64,000 nucleotides of DNA, taken from contig PTFA01000042.1 in assembly GCA_003342895.1 (NCBI GenBank), positions 3,475,423-3,539,422 of the forward strand. Direction: 5' to 3'. The notes under the pieces were generated by a model. The model was given only the letters and a program-made list of their open reading frames with translations. It was not told the origin of the DNA and searched no databases. Within the stretch, counting starts at the first letter, position 1; every line of letters starts with the position of its first letter. The DNA comes from Casuarius casuarius (Eukaryota; Chordata; Aves; Casuariiformes; Casuariidae). Both the position numbers and the translations under genes were made by a program. This document shows positions 25,119 to 40,591 of the stretch, one piece after another.

Positions 25119-28100
25119 CATAGGAACAGAATGCGTGCATCAAGAGAATTTAACATAATATATATTATAAAATTTAGCATAATTTATTAACACCCATATT
25201 ATTAAGTTTCAGTTTAAAAATCATTTTTAAAGGACATTAAAAATCACAGGACAAGTTTTATTTTGTAGTTTGTAGCTCTTCATCTCAGGAATTAAACAGT
25301 ATATAACCGTCTATGCAATTTGAACTGGTATCATAACATAACACACTAATAACCTCTGCTACAACTGACAATAGAGCTGACTGAGTGTAAAGGAACCATC
25401 AGAACCAGTAAGGTCTACCTCTGACATAACATCACTACATAACACTTCACAAAAACAAGTGCTGCAATGAAAAGCATCATGAATCAGACAGAGTAGGAGG
25501 CCCTGATTTATCCCACCAGAAAAAGGCGTAATAAATTACATTTTGATTATTTAATTCTTCATGACACCTACTTCATAACAAAAATGTTATTTTTTGAAGA
25601 AAAGTGTACAGTAAATTAAGCATACGTGCAACGATGCTAAAAACAGCTATAGCAAAACCAGAGAGAAGGGAAAAGGCATTCCAGTTTTGCAGCAGAAACT
25701 GAACATTATGCATAAAGTTAAAAAAAAAGTCATGTTTACAAGAATAAATTAAGATATAAATCTAACTCTAAATGCTGTATACATTTATTTTAAGTTGCTC
25801 TCAAAAGTATTCTGTATTGACTAGAAAAAATAAAGAAGAATTTTGTTCTCAGCTAATAGGGCAATAAATTAGATGCAATATATTCAGCTGGTAAAACTGG
25901 CTCCGTTAAAAAGCTATCACATAATGGTATTTTTATTTTGTAGCAAAACATGATTTTTTTTTAAACTGAGGATAAAATTGTTTGTTGAAAATCTTGGAAT
26001 TAGTAGTAGAATAAGTTAAGTAAATAAAACTCAAGAAAATATTTTTTCTTAGCACTGATAATAACAGCTCTTAGTTTAAGGTTTTCCATCAGGTTTGTTT
26101 TGCCTTTCAACAGGTTTATATATACAAAATGTGAGTGAATTTAGTATTCATGAATATGAAACAGTAACATATGGAGCCAAAGATTCTCTTCACAGCACTG
26201 CAAATGTATATCAACGCTGAAGTACAAAATTTCTGCTGTACCTAGTTTTTGCCTCTTCTGAGCAGAAACTCCCAATTCTGTCAGACTGTAGTTTTTTTTT
26301 ACTGAGCTAGGCAAATGTCTCTGAAGTATTAGGGAGACCACAATACATTTTCATGTGTACCACAACTCAGATTGCCGTTATGTCCCTAAAGTTGTACAGC
26401 TAATGTTCACCATGTATCATATATTTTATAATTCTTTCTAAAAACCTATTCAGGATGACGTAACAGTTTATAAATAAAAATAAATAAATAAGCTAAAAGA
26501 GGCTTTCCAGAAAGAAATCATTTCCTGGGAAATATATGTTACAACGGTATGAACATGCTTGGTATTTTATTGATAGTGTACATACTCTAAAGATAGAAAA
26601 ACAATATTAAGACAACGATTACTGACTTTCACTGCAAATAAGATCTCCTTGTTGATCCAGAATCCTAAGAAAACAGAAAAATTAGCATGGAAAGATGACA
26701 TTATTTAGAAAATAGTAAATGAATGCTTTTAATGAAGCACAACCTTGCAAAAGAGTTAAGCTTTATGTTTATAAAAATATCATACATTAATACAACAATA
26801 CAAAATGCAGATATCAACTCAAGAACTCAGAAGAAAACCAGTAATATTCATCTTATCACAAACTGACACATTTTTCTTACGAAACACGGGGGAAAAAATA
26901 CAGTATTCACTTCCATGTACTATAATGTTAAACTACAGAAGTGAATGATGCATGCCACTTGTACAGATACTCTATCTGCACGTTATCTATCACAGGAAGC
27001 ATCATTCTCTCCCTTTTTTCAGCCCTCTTTTAGACTTAAAATTCACTTTCTTCCACTGGGATTGAAACCTTGTTCAGAACATAAGTAAGTTTTTTCCTCA
27101 GAGGAAAAATAACAAGATAGTGAGCAAAGTATACACTGCACCTTTACTTAACTATAAAGTTCCTGATACACCTGCAGCTTCAGGAACTAACTTCAGAGCC
27201 AAACACCTCAGAGAGCAGCCATTTGAAAGCACTTCTGCAATTAACAGGGGAAAGTGAAGAAAAAATACAAAGTTTAATCATTTAAAGGTGGACTTACATA
27301 AGACTTAGTCCTCAAAGAGGTAAGAAAGTTCCTTGATCTAGACAAACCTTTCATTAGCTGCTCCAGGGCTGAGTTTACTTCAGTCAGTTCCTATCCAGCT
27401 GACAGTCACCAGCTTCTACTCCAAAAGGCTAAACTGGTATACAAAACTTACAGTACTATAAAGGATGCAGTGGAAGTCAAAACTCATGGCTGAAACAGTC
27501 TTTTAGGAATGACTTTAGGTAATACGGCACTCATGAAGAGGCAAACAAGGACAGATGGGAAAGACAGATGATGATTAAGAAATGGTCAACGGAAGCAAAT
27601 ATAAGCAAGCAGAAGCATTTATGACAAAAGCACATTCTTCATTTTGAGGAACTTTTGATCTTGATTTGTCTCTGAGGATAATCACCTTTCTCTGTGCTTA
27701 GGAATATTTTTTCTATCACTTACTGAAAGATCACGGGGAAGAGTGACTCTGTCAAATTAGATTTTGCTGAGAAGCACTCAGTAATGCAACTGATAACATT
27801 TCACACAGAATGCAGCCTAAAGAGACCTCATTTAATGAAAACTAATCACAATGCTCAGAAATTTTTTTTTGTATTGTCGTAAGACTCCATTCAATTGTAC
27901 GCTTAAAATAAGACATGAACATGGTTTCATGTTTGAGACTTTTCCCATTAAAACATGACATTAATCCAGATATGGAAATGCCATCCAAGGAAAAAAAACA
28001 ACAAACAAACAAACAACAAAAAAACCCCACACTTCTAGAAGGCTCATTCAAAGCTACGTAATCAATAAATGCTTGCTGCATATGGGCATTAACACAGCCT

Positions 28101-31100
28101 ATTGCAAAGATCACTGAATGCACTGCAGGGTATACCTTTGAAACAGGATAGCAAGCCAAATCCTTCTGGCAAGGAGTAAGTTTTTAATTGGGGGTAACAA
28201 TTTAATTTTTCTTTCTGGCTCATCTGCCTGTGAACAGAAGAAGTTTCCAAGGGATTACGGTTGTTCTGTGCCTTTAATATGTTCAGACTGACCACAGGAA
28301 GATGGTAGAAGCAGAACTTCAGTACCCTGTTGTAATGCTGGCAAGAAAAACAGGATCCCTCTGAGCACAAGTCAAGGTCTGGGCAAGACAGCCTTGGAGA
28401 ACTGAGGAAGAAAACTCCTAAGTCTATACTTCTAAAATCAAGAACCTGGCCTAAACGAAGTAAAAGCTATCAACGACTGAAAAATAGTTTTGCATACACC
28501 TATTCCAACGAAAAAGCTTTTAGCTGATTAGGTATGAACCATCTTTGTTGAAGGCTCTTGACTAATATCCCCCAACCAGACAGTTGACTTTTAAAAACAA
28601 ATCACCTTGAGGGGAAAAGTTTCAGGAATTACTTCAATCGCTACTGAAATGCAAAACAAACAAACAAACGTTTGAAATGTATTTCCAGAACAGTACTGCT
28701 CCCCCCAAGCTAGGGAAAAAGTCTGTATACTCTGTGACACCTAGAGATTAATTTATACGTAGTTAAATAGGGACTATTTGGGTCTCTGTTCTCTGAACCT
28801 AATAGCCAAAATAAAGAGAGACTAAGGGCGAAGTGTTTATCATTTAAGTTCAAGTCTAAAGTTTGATGTGTGCTTTCAGTTTTTCAAACTAGGTTTATTA
28901 CATATATGAGGAACGTGACAAGGGCTGAAAGTATCATTCCACCAATATATCAAAACGTGCCCATAAGAACAGAAATCTTCTTCAGATACATGGAGAAATT
29001 ATTTTGTATGGAGCAATAAATTGCTCTAAGGTTTACCACAGTTCAAAAATGTCTTATTTGCTAATGCTGAACTGTTAAGTGGAGACCATCATTAGACAGA
29101 GTGGATCATCAAAAATCCTAGGATAGAAGAAAACTTGAAAATATGTAGAGAAACTTGATGTTCACTCCCAACTCCAAAGTAAAGGGTATGCTTTTATCTC
29201 TGCAGCAACCACCTGCAACTGCTAGCTATTCATACAGGTCATTTGACTGCAATACTAAACTAAACAGCGTTGCTTCCCAGATGTTGCCTATGGCTAAAAT
29301 AGGTAGAAGGAAAAGCTTCCCATGATCACAAGAGCAGATTAACTTCCCTTTCAAATGGCAAAAGCTAAAAAGATAGCAGAGAGGGGCAGGTCTTGTCAAA
29401 AGGCAGTGATGCTCAAACAGTATGAGTATTATAAGGACAAAGCAGCAGCCATATCAAGTCAATGATATAAGTCCCTTTAGAGCCGTACCTTGCCTCCAAC
29501 AGTGGTCAGTAGCAGATGCCTACGAGAGAAGACTATAGCAAGCACAAAGTAGTTATCCCCTGTCCTAGCAGTCAACATCATAAGGATTTTTGAGCCAAAC
29601 CTGATGCATATGCTTCACAGCTCCATTAGATTGTTCTTCTGTGAAAGACAAACTGCCTTCTGAAACCAGTTCGAAACACTTCTGATACCACATATTCTCC
29701 TTCAAAGTAACTGCTGAAATATGCTAAAGACAACAGTATAACTTTAACTTTTTTCAGGAATTCCTAACAAAAACTCAGGATTTCAAACAGGCACCTTGAA
29801 CAGTTTTGATAATTTGCAGCTCGTACTGCTTATGTTAACTTTGGGAAACAACCTCTTTCTCTACAATAAATGAAAAAGAAGAATGAGCATTTGCTTTCAG
29901 CTAGTGTATTTTCTCTTTCCTCAGGTAATAAATGTGACTAATATTAATATACAAAATGCAGTCAAAAATAGAAAACTAATTAGGTAACCTCTACCTCTGC
30001 AGCTGCTGTTCCGGTCAGGTAGCTGTAGTGTATAAGCTAACCACAATACTAACGCTCCCATTTTGGAAGGAAAAAAGTGCATCTTCTAGACCAGAAAAAT
30101 GCATGGATAACCGCTTATTTCATTATATGAGTCATACAGTCAAAACATGCTGTATGTAATTTATTTTATTTAAAACTCAAAGATTATGCAACAAAACCTG
30201 ATTACTTTTCCTTATCTATAAAAAGAACTTCAGAAATATCTCCCAGAATTCATTTTGTCAATCTTGACTACACAGAAATGCCGAGATATGTTCCCACAAA
30301 CTAGTTCTCTCTATTTTACAACTAAAAGGATCCTAAGATGTTTTTCAATTATTAAAACTTGGTTTTGTACAGTAGGTGGAGAACCTCTAACTACAGTTCT
30401 TTACAGATGAATTAATGGAGGAGACAGTTATATGTTTTCAGTGACTAGATATTACTCTTCCTTTCAAATAATTTTTTCATAATACAATTTTTATAATGAG
30501 AAAAATCTAATCTTTTCCGCTGAAGTTATGACCTACTGCAACTACTGAAAGGTAACTTACAAAGAAATTATGACAAATTACTTTATTATAAGTGTAATAC
30601 CTAAAAACATGTTGTGACAAAACAGAAAAAAGGAAAGATAGGCATACAATCAGTGATATACATTATATCCCATCATCTGCCTTCATATTTGTATCTCAGC
30701 AAATAAAATTCCCTTATCTTTATTTAGATTCTTTCTCTGAAGTTAAAACATGGTATTTACTTTTCAGAAACTCTATATTGAAGGGCGAGAAGTTCAATGA
30801 AAAGCTAGTTGTGGACTGTTTGTCCGAGGAATATTTATATTAAAAGACTGAACAGTCCAACTACCCATTCCTAGAATCTTAAGTTAAAAAGTTATCTAAT
30901 TTTCTGTCTCCAAATCTTATTTCTCACCATGTTCAAAAATTGTAAATTTAGTAAAGATTTATCTCTGTTAAAACAGAGGGACAGACCGCAGAAACCTCCT
31001 GAATACTGATTCTGTTAAGGCTCAGCTTCAAATTAGAAAATTCTTTTAATTATACATTTAGTCGTTTTTACTAATTAAAGATGTTTTGAAATGTTTTATA

Positions 31101-34100
31101 AAATAGTACTTGAAATATTTGTTAAGTAAGTGTAAAAATACGATTTACCACACACTTGAGAAACAATACACAATAAGTAAGGAAAACGATTCTCCATAAA
31201 GCAAGCTGTAAAATCAAGTGCTGTCCCGTATCTTACATCCTAGTGAAATGATCAGTCTGAGTAGCACAGATTTTATAGCTAATAATTTCTAGACATGCAT
31301 TATAACAACTAGCAGCTGCAGGGAATGCTAGAAAATGCTAGAAAATGCAATAATACAAGTTGTTTTCTACATGGTCAAGTCTTTTGTTCCTTACCTCTGC
31401 CTTTTCAGCTGTTGCCCCCGTTCCTCTCTCTCCTCCTCCCACACAGTGTTTCTCTTCCCTTTCATCCAGTATCAAACTATCCACTACTGCTTCTTCCTGA
31501 GGTTTTTCTCTCTCAAAAAACCTCTTATCCTCATCAGTCAAGGAGCATGCTCCAAGCTACACAGTAGAAGAACAACTCCCTACAACTCAGAAGTACGGTA
31601 AAAGAACAACTCTACTTTTCTCAGGATTGGAGTTACTCTTCTCCAGGGCCTGTCTTTATCTCTAGGCCTGTGTCACTTTTCTTTTCTACTGTATCACAAA
31701 CTTAAGGAAGGAGTAAAGAAAAACTTGACTTGATTTCAAAAGCCTGAGGTTGCCAACGTGGCTAATAAATTAAGACTTGTTTATATATAGACTTAGTGCC
31801 ACACTTAGGTACAGATCTTCCTCATCGCTGTAGATCCTCTGATGTACAAGGAAATGTCAGCACAGATAAAACAGTGACTGGCTAAAGTTCTTAACATTAA
31901 ATCGTGTAAACCTGTAAAGCACAGGTCTGCATAACCTAACTGTAGGAATACAGGTTGCCCTGATGGACTTAGCTATACAGGCACTTCCACAAAAGATATC
32001 ATTACTAGAGGAAGATTAAAATATAACACGAAAAAAAACAAAGCAAGATTTATTGAAGCAAAGCTTTCTCAAAAATTTAGAATATTTGTGTAATTCCTTT
32101 GTCATGAATGGACCACCATTATAATTCACCACTATAACTGTCAAATAATTGAATATAGTGATTTGCTAAATTGGTACACATTCCACTTGTTGTAAAGACC
32201 GACTAAAACTCAGATTAAAAAAAGCTTTTACACAAGAGTTGTAGCAAAAACTATAGCAAGCTTTCAAATATCTGGTTTAATCTAAGAGCTGTTCTTTAAT
32301 CAGCTTTTAACTGAATTACATAACGTCAGCCAGATAATCATATGCCAAATTTCATTTCCAAAGCACCTGGAATTTTGAGATTTCCTCAACATGTCAGAAA
32401 ACTCAGGTCATTTCTTAAACTGTACTGTCAAAAGATAAATACAATGGAATCTATAACTCAATCTCTTCCTATCAACTACTGACACAAGCCATACTTGGAA
32501 TTTTTTTGCAGTCTTTGTCTTCTCCTCTTCAAACAAATGTACCATAAGCCATTCTCTGAAAATACTGGAAACGTCTTCTAACTCAATATACTTCTAATTA
32601 ACTCCATCATAATTTTCCAGAATAAATTCAGCTTGATAAATCTAAATAAAAAGCTTTGTCTTGTGGATGATTTTTTCTTGATGTTAATAGACTTTTTCCA
32701 CAAAGTATCAACAATATTGTTGTGTAGTTAAATTGTCAAAGAATTGGTAGGAGCTGAAGAAACATTCAGAAGCCCTCAATGTGGTGAGTGTACTCTTTAG
32801 AATACAGAGAAAGTTTGCAGTTTGTCTTTTTTGAAGAGCAATATATAAGGATAGGCTTGTATTTCTTGGTACTTATGCATTTTTATTCAATTTCTCCCTT
32901 TAATTAAAATATAACCTTATTTTGTTTGAAGTCTAGCCATAATTTGTTTAAAAATAAAGAGATGAAATAAGCAGTAATTAAATTGTTAGATAACCAGTAC
33001 AATGCTGTACAATGCTTTCTCCTTGTGGAACTGTATTGTCATTTCTGAGCAACGGTAACATGATAGCATCTCACAGGATTCCAGCTGATGCCAAGCCTGT
33101 TCTCATTTTCCCAGTCTCACTTACGTAAATTAGCTACAGGCCCCACTGACAGTCAGGGGATCTTATGTTTTTTAAGTTTGGAAATACTCCACTTTGTCAG
33201 ATTAGTGAGGTCATAGTAAACAACTCAATGCCAAATTGCCATGCATCTTCAGAGTGTCTGTCACAAGTTACGGAGTCTTGCTATCTAAAAATCACCCATC
33301 TGCTCAAAGGCACTACCCTAAATTCAGACCCTAGGTTTATCAGTTACAATTTTTGAGTGCTGAAACAAAATCCAAGACTAGTCACTTTAATTACAGCCTC
33401 CACATTAATTTAGAATGTGTGCCTGCACAAGACGGAACTAACATGAATTTGGATTAGCCTGGCACTGTGGATTTCAACTTTTATTACTTAGATTCTCTCA
33501 GCAAACTCAAAAATAAACTGAAACTAGGAAAACTCAGCCTAGTACATTGGCTTGCAATACCCTACATTATCTGAGTGACCTAGGCTCAAGAATGAGAGTA
33601 CTTAGCTCTAATGCTATCCCACATTCAAGGAGCAATTAGCAGAAACCATGAACTTCAAGCTCATGAATCTTTTAACTAGATACTACATTAGCCATAATGA
33701 AACTCTAATATTTTCCATTCTACATGATAGAGAAAGTGCATGCCTCCTGAAGAAAATGGTTGTGAAGTATCACACACAGACTTGAAGCAAGCCTTGAAAC
33801 ATGATAGAATAGACTTCAATGAGTTGTACTTATTCAGCTGCCAGCATGTAATAATTTCATATCAGAGCTAACTCTGCAATAAGATTAAATGTTACTCAGT
33901 ACAAAAGGCATTAACTTTTAATTCTCACAGCAGCATGAAGAATCTTTTTATGGATATTGCTATAAACAAGATATTTTCTTTCATTCCTCAAAGCTCTTTG
34001 CTTTTTCCAAACTATGATTAAAAATATTTACTAAATCAATATGTAGTTAAGTTGCTTACAAATTGTAACGCAACATGTTTACTATTATGGACTACAAACG

Positions 34101-35466
34101 TGACCCACTCTTGTTCAACATAAAGAGCATGCTTGTTACTATCATTTAAGAACGGAAACACATTTTTAACTAGGAAAAATGTAAAATAAAAGGAATGTTT
34201 TCCAGATTCTCTTTTTTCAATATATAAGTATTTGCTGAAGGTAAACAACAGAAAATCAAAAGATAGGTTTAGAAAGCAACCACCTGGTATTGCTTCACAT
34301 TTGGAGGCCCCTCCTCCCTCATCAAAATTTCTTTATTGAAAATGTTTTACTGTAATTGGACACTACCTACCCTTCATTCTTGTGGAATTTATGATGCAGT
34401 TTTAGAACTGAGGAAATACAGTACAGACCATGTCTCAAACATGCAAAAATATTTTAATGAAAATCTATATGCAACAAACTGTATAAAATGTTGTTTTCCA
34501 TCCCCTCCATATTTTTGGTCTACTTATGTGTTCTCCAAATTCAGCTCAGAAGTGACCCCTAGTGGTAAGACTCCTTTCCTTACTAAAGGAGCTGTATAAA
34601 CAGTCACAATTGCTTCCAGCTTTTCAGAGCAATAGGGATTTCTAGTGATTTTAATGTAATGCCAACACTATTATAGCTCAGCCATAAAGAGTCTCTGATC
34701 AATACTGGCGGCTCACACTGCTAGACAGTCTGCTCCCTGGAGAATTCACCAAAATATACCTGCAGTGTGCCAGCCTTTCTTCAATATTGTTTTCTTAAGT
34801 TGTTAAACAGACCCAGATAGAAGACTGAAAAAACCCAAGTATTAACGAGCAAATAATTGAGAAATAATTTGGCCTTCTGATACTTGCAGGAACTAGCAAG
34901 AGCAAAGTTCCGTTGTCAGTAAGATCCTGAGTCTGGACTACAGAGTTAGCAACTAGGAAAACCAATCTCTACTAGACACTTAAAATTTGTCTTAAAAGTT
35001 ATTTTAAAAATCCATTTACAATTTTATAGTCATTTTGCACTCTAAGATTGGTTAAAAAGGCATTCTCTGAGCAGCAGAACCAGGAAAGCCTAGTTTCCTG
35101 TAACTGTGTATCATGGTTCAAGTGCAAAACTCCCCATCTTCTTTTGCTTCACATCCCCTGCACACACACAGTATTAATCCTTCAGCATCTCCCATGCCTT
35201 CTCTCTCCTTTCTCAACAGGGCCAGATAAATGCTTCTCAGTGGCATAGGCAAATCTTTATTTTTAAAGACAAAATAAACTTTCAAGGTAAGACGTCAATT
35301 TAGTGGCCCTCCTCGATCCAAGCAAGCTCTTTCTATCTGAAAAGAACGTGAAAAGACTCTCTACAGCCTCCGAGATGTTTCTAGGCAATGACAGACCAAG
35401 GCTCCAGGTAACAGCAGTGACTGCAAACTTCAGGAGGCATTACCTCCCCCCAACTTCCCCCTTCTC

Positions 35467-35492
35467 TTTTTTTTTTTTTTTTTGGGGGGGGG
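35467..35492. repeat. Homopolymer junction T17-G9
   Basis: Seventeen T at 35467-35483 are followed directly by nine G at 35484-35492. It is low-complexity sequence of uncertain length, because such runs are prone to sequencing error. Confidence 0.85.
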
Positions 35493-37015
35493 AGGTTACA
35501 AGAGGAAGGAGCAACTTCAGTACAGCGCGGATATACTTTCTGTGACAGCAGTATGCTGCTTCCCTTGCCATACTCCCATCACCTCTTTCAGCCACATGGA
35601 AGAATCGACATGTCAGGCTGCAGATCTAGTTATCTGCTACTGCGTCATTGCTACACCCCATAAAAGCACCTATTGTAGTTATACATAAAACTGGTATCAC
35701 TCCGCCCCATCTACCACTGTATTTCTAAACTGGCTTCACCATAACCCTCCCAGCCCCTCAGGGCTCCTCTCCAGGTGCTCAGCCTGCTGCCAGCTAGGAA
35801 GGAAACAGGTCAGCTGTTTCCCTCCAAGCTATGTTTAGGAAGGCTGGGAATCCCACTAGTGTGTCTCTATTGCCAGGCAAGGCTGACAGAAGGCCTTGGC
35901 ATAAAACTGGCTTTGCAAACCACATGCTGCTGTGGGCTGTAATTTGCAAAGTTCACAGGAGAAACTGTATCTTTTAATCCTTACCCTTTGCTAAATTTGA
36001 CGGGAAAGTTTAAAAATTTTACTGAAGAACTGACATACAACTCTCAGTTCTTCGGAAGGTAGGCAAATAAAGGTACATAGAGTAATAGATGGCTGAAGAG
36101 AAAGGAGAAAGATGTGCTAAAATACACAGTGCTTATTCTACCTCCGTCTACCATGCTCCTGTAGGACAACAGCTCTTACAAAATTCCTATTCACCAAGAC
36201 ACTCAACAGGGAAAAGTCTCATAAAATACGTACAGTGGTATTACACACAAAATTAGCACAAAGACTTCAAGGAGAAAAAGGGGAGGAGATGGGAGCACAT
36301 CCTTCACATAAGACTTGTATCCTCACCCTGGACCAGGCAAACAACCGTTACATCAACAGAGCAACTTTGTCATTTTCTATCATATCACACCCACTGTCAC
36401 CAAGGTAGAGTTGGTCAGAAGGAGACAGAGCAGCAGACGGAAGTCTCTTGTAGACCGCTGTCCCTCTGATTGCTAATATCAATGATGAAATGAGCTAAGT
36501 TTCACAAACCAAGTATGATGGCGATGAAGGAAAGAGCAGAGTGCAAAGCAGCAGAAAGGATCCCCCATTCACCCCTCTTAACTCAACACACACTCAGAGA
36601 AGGTTAAAAACAGTCTCATTAGCTTCCCCATATGTAAGTGTCTTAAGTAAACCTACTGGCTGAGGAACATGCTTTGGCTCCAAACTCTGCATAACTTTTA
36701 GAACCACATAGTGATTAGAACTGCTTGGAGGAAGAAAACAAAACCAACCAACCTACCCCACTGCTCTCCAGAACAGAAGTGTCCAGGAGGCAGTCACTTG
36801 AGAGAAGAGGCTCACCTAAAACCTACTTTAAAGCATTCCTTCTGTCCCCCCCAAATGTTTTGAAACAAAATTAACAGACACAGGGTTATTAAATTACAGT
36901 GATTGTCTCATTCAGCAAATACCAATATGAAACAATGAAATCTTCCTGATTAGAAAGAACACTCTTAAATCAGGATTCTGTTTCAGGTGATGTATATGGG
37001 TTTCAGTTATTAATT

Positions 37016-37072
37016 TTATACACTGATTTAACCTGTATACAGGTTTATACATTAATTTAACCTGTATATAGG
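37016..37072. repeat. Tandem duplication, unit 28-29 bp
   Basis: The unit TTATACACTGATTTAACCTG-TATACAGG (37016-37043) is followed directly by a variant with TTTATACATTAATTTAACCT-GTATATAGG (37044-37072). There are only two copies and a few substitutions. Confidence 0.8.
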
Positions 37073-40000
37073 ACTAAGGCAATCAGGATATAAACAACTG
37101 TTTTATCTGTTATTATAAGCCTGTTATCTATGACCAGTCTAAGAAATGGAAAAGAAAAAGCAGATGTAATGGAAAACTCATGAAAGTTAGCTAACATCCC
37201 ATCTCCACATTTATACTGTGGGTATGTCTAAATCTTTTAATTTCACCCTTCAACAGCTCTTCAGTTCACCCTTTGAAGTCTCACAATTTTACTCTTTTCA
37301 GTAGTGAAAGAGGTATTGAATATGCTGCTCTTATCCTTCCTTCTCCCTGCTGACCAGAGGAATTTTAGGGAGTAATACTGCTTATTATTAAAACTCATCT
37401 TGCATCCATTTAAACAAAGACATAAGCCAAGGATGTGGCTTCTATGACCTCTTTCATTACCAGAACATCATTTTTCCCCCCCTCACTGAAAGAGGTATAG
37501 GTTCTACAGAAAAACAATACAAGTCATTTAACGCCATGATCATATCGTGTATGCATAAAAGGCAGCACACTAGGCTGTACAGGCAGTTTCAATTCTGGTG
37601 TAACCAGGCTTTAAGAAGTTATACAACTTTTTGCCTTTTTGTCACCTAAAGGCTGTTCCAATAACCTGGTTCCCATTCACAGATTTCCTTCTCCCCTTTC
37701 TATCCATCCTCACTCGTGCTGCAGCCATCTTCAAGGGGAAGCACAGAAAACAAGAGCATTTCTCCTCTCAGTTGTGCAATCAAGTTACCATAGATTAAGA
37801 AATTGTCCTATGCTTGGTAAACCACATGAACTGCCTGCACTCATTCTCTTAGACATTCACAAATGTGAAGCAAAAACACATCAGCCTAAACCTCTGTAAG
37901 TTACTTGACTCAACCTTTGAGCCCTCTCTCCCTGTGTTCATGGAGCTGGTGCCTAAAAAGCACTGCTTAGCCCCAGCACTTCTGACACTAGCCCTTCTCC
38001 ATGTTGAACCTGCAGAGAAGCTAGTGGGCAAACTTCTTGCCTCTTGAAGCAGCCATAAAGCAGAAGCAGCAGAGGCTCACACCTCTGGCAGGCTGCAGTT
38101 AGCTTTCAACAGCACGGCTTCCTGCATCCGTCTGCCCAGCAGAGCTCTCACCTGCCTAAGGCAGAGGTGGCCCCCAAGTACCTGCATTATCTTGAGCGCT
38201 GATGGAGCTGGAAGGAAAGGAGCAGCTACTGACTGGCTAGTAACAACCCTCTTGCTAGAGCCATTCCTTCCACAGCCACCCACTTCAACAAGACCAGAAT
38301 GGGGCAAATATTATTAGAATCCTAACGTTGATACAAATAGCTTTCAAATGAACGACATTAACAGATATACGGCCAAATTAAAACACTGTCACCAGACTGA
38401 ATTAGTTTGGGTTTACAATCGGACTCTCCTGGATTTACAAACTTTGTTAGAAAAACAGGATTAATTGTTTGGGGGGAGGCAGGGGGAAGAGGATGAAATA
38501 CAAAACATGACAAAAAAGCAAACCCACCCTTCCCCCCCCCACACACCTGAAAAGCTTGCAAGCAAACAGGTAACTTTGACTGAAGTTATTATAGCAAAAA
38601 GTTAAACACGTGGAGTTAAATTACAAATATTTTTGAATTAATAGTACTTTCTGCTCTCAAACCTTGGGTTAAGTTTTGCAGGTAAATTCTTCAGAAAGTC
38701 ACTGTCCCCAAGAACTAAAATGGTTTGTCAAATGCACTGATTGAGTAACCAGCCTAGTAGAAATACCCCTTTTAGCAGCAAAAAGACTACTACACATGGT
38801 ATAGATTAAATTAGTTTCCCCAAAAAGAATAAGCTATTCCAGCAAATAGACATTTTTACTGGTACAGCTGCATCTACATTACAATTATTTCTTTTTTTTG
38901 CTGAAGTAACTTTGCCAATAAAAGACATTTTTGCTCCTAGCCAAAAAAAAATATGGGCACAGCTTTCAAGTACAAAGATTTCTAACAACAATGCACCATT
39001 CACTTGAAATAATACTTATAATGCATTAACTGAAACAAAAAATGTTAGACATTGAAACTTTCAGTGATCAACAGGATCCTTTCAGAGCTTTCACAGTGTG
39101 CTTTTCTTCAATGATTTTCTCAGCTCACAGGTTATTCCTGAGCTTAAAATTTCTTTTCTGGAATAAATACTTCCAAACAGCTCCTGCTTTTGTCCTACTG
39201 GTTAAAAGGCAGGGATGATTCTTGCACTTTAAGGATGACAGAAGAAAATAAGCAAGTCTCCTAGATTATACATTTTTGGTTCATTTTAAAGTACAAAAAA
39301 TTGAATAAGGATAAAAGTCAGTCTTCTAAAATTTAGCATAACTATCCATGACTTTAGCACTGGAAATTTTTAAAGTACTCTGCAGTTTTACAGTTAAAAA
39401 AAAACACAAAAACTTGAATCTCAAGTTTTACAATACACATTAATATGTAGGGAAATATTTCAGAAACAATTGCCTCAAAATGTACCCTGAAATCTATGTT
39501 CATTATAGTGTTAGCTGAGAGTTCAAATATCCCATCCTCAAAGAATGATTTATTCAGGATAAAGTAACTTCAGACTCTCCTTGCTGACATAATAGACTTG
39601 GAATTTACAAACAGTTGATGGCATCGCAGAGCCAAAACTTAAAACTGCAGCTCAAGACATGCAAAATTGGTCTGAGTAAATTCTGACTGTGCTATAGTGT
39701 ACCCGAGTTATTCAAATATGCAATGCTGTCTTTGCGCTGCATTATCCTTTTGAGCATGCTATTCTGCATCTCAAAGTGTGCCTTAAAAGAAAGTCTGAAT
39801 TTTAAAAGACATTTTCAATTGTACTTTTTAAATTATTCTGTCTCCAATAAACAAAAGTTAAAACCCCCAGCTTCAAAACTTCTGCCAGTAGGCTTATATT
39901 GACTGTTTATTATTCTAGAAGAACATACTGTTTAAAAGATGGTTACAAGCTGAGCCAAAGCAATGAAGACTGTGATTACATTTCATCATTTGGCTGCCAG

Positions 40001-40557
40001 CCAGTTGGAAGATACTGAAAAAGTGACTCAGGCTAACAGCCTGAGTTAGTGGTCAAGTTGAAGAAGCTTCAGATAGGCAAACGTGTGGGTGTATTATACC
40101 TCCTAATGGAAAAAAAACACACTACTCTGACAAATCTCATTTTTCAAGGAGTGAATTCTTGTTTTGAGTTTCTCTGAAACTTAAAATGTTATGCTGAAAC
40201 TCATAGCAATAAAATACAATCCTAGCCTTTATGTCTGAAAAATTATCCCCTGAGATGGCAATGTGAAAGAGTAAATACTTCTGAATGTTTAAAGGCAAAG
40301 CTGCAGAAAAATCAGATCTGTATGCTTGAAGCTGCCACTGAACATATGGGTGCCAGACAACAGGCATACAGCGATCATCATTTATTTCAACACTTTGATT
40401 TCACCCAGCAACACAGTGATATGGAATTTTCTTTTTTACAGCAATGTACACATCTACAATTTGCTAAACTACTTTACACCAGATCAAGGAAAGGTGAGTG
40501 GGAGGAAGTGTTGTGTTTCAGTATCAATACTTGTCTCTAAAATGATATTTAAAACCA

Positions 40558-40591
40558 AGTTAAATCTGCACATGCACATGCAGATTTAACT
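40558..40591. repeat. 13-bp perfect inverted repeat
   Basis: AGTTAAATCTGCA at 40558-40570 and its reverse complement TGCAGATTTAACT at 40579-40591 flank the 8-base spacer CATGCACA. The hairpin is more GC-balanced than most palindromes in this window. Confidence 0.85.
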
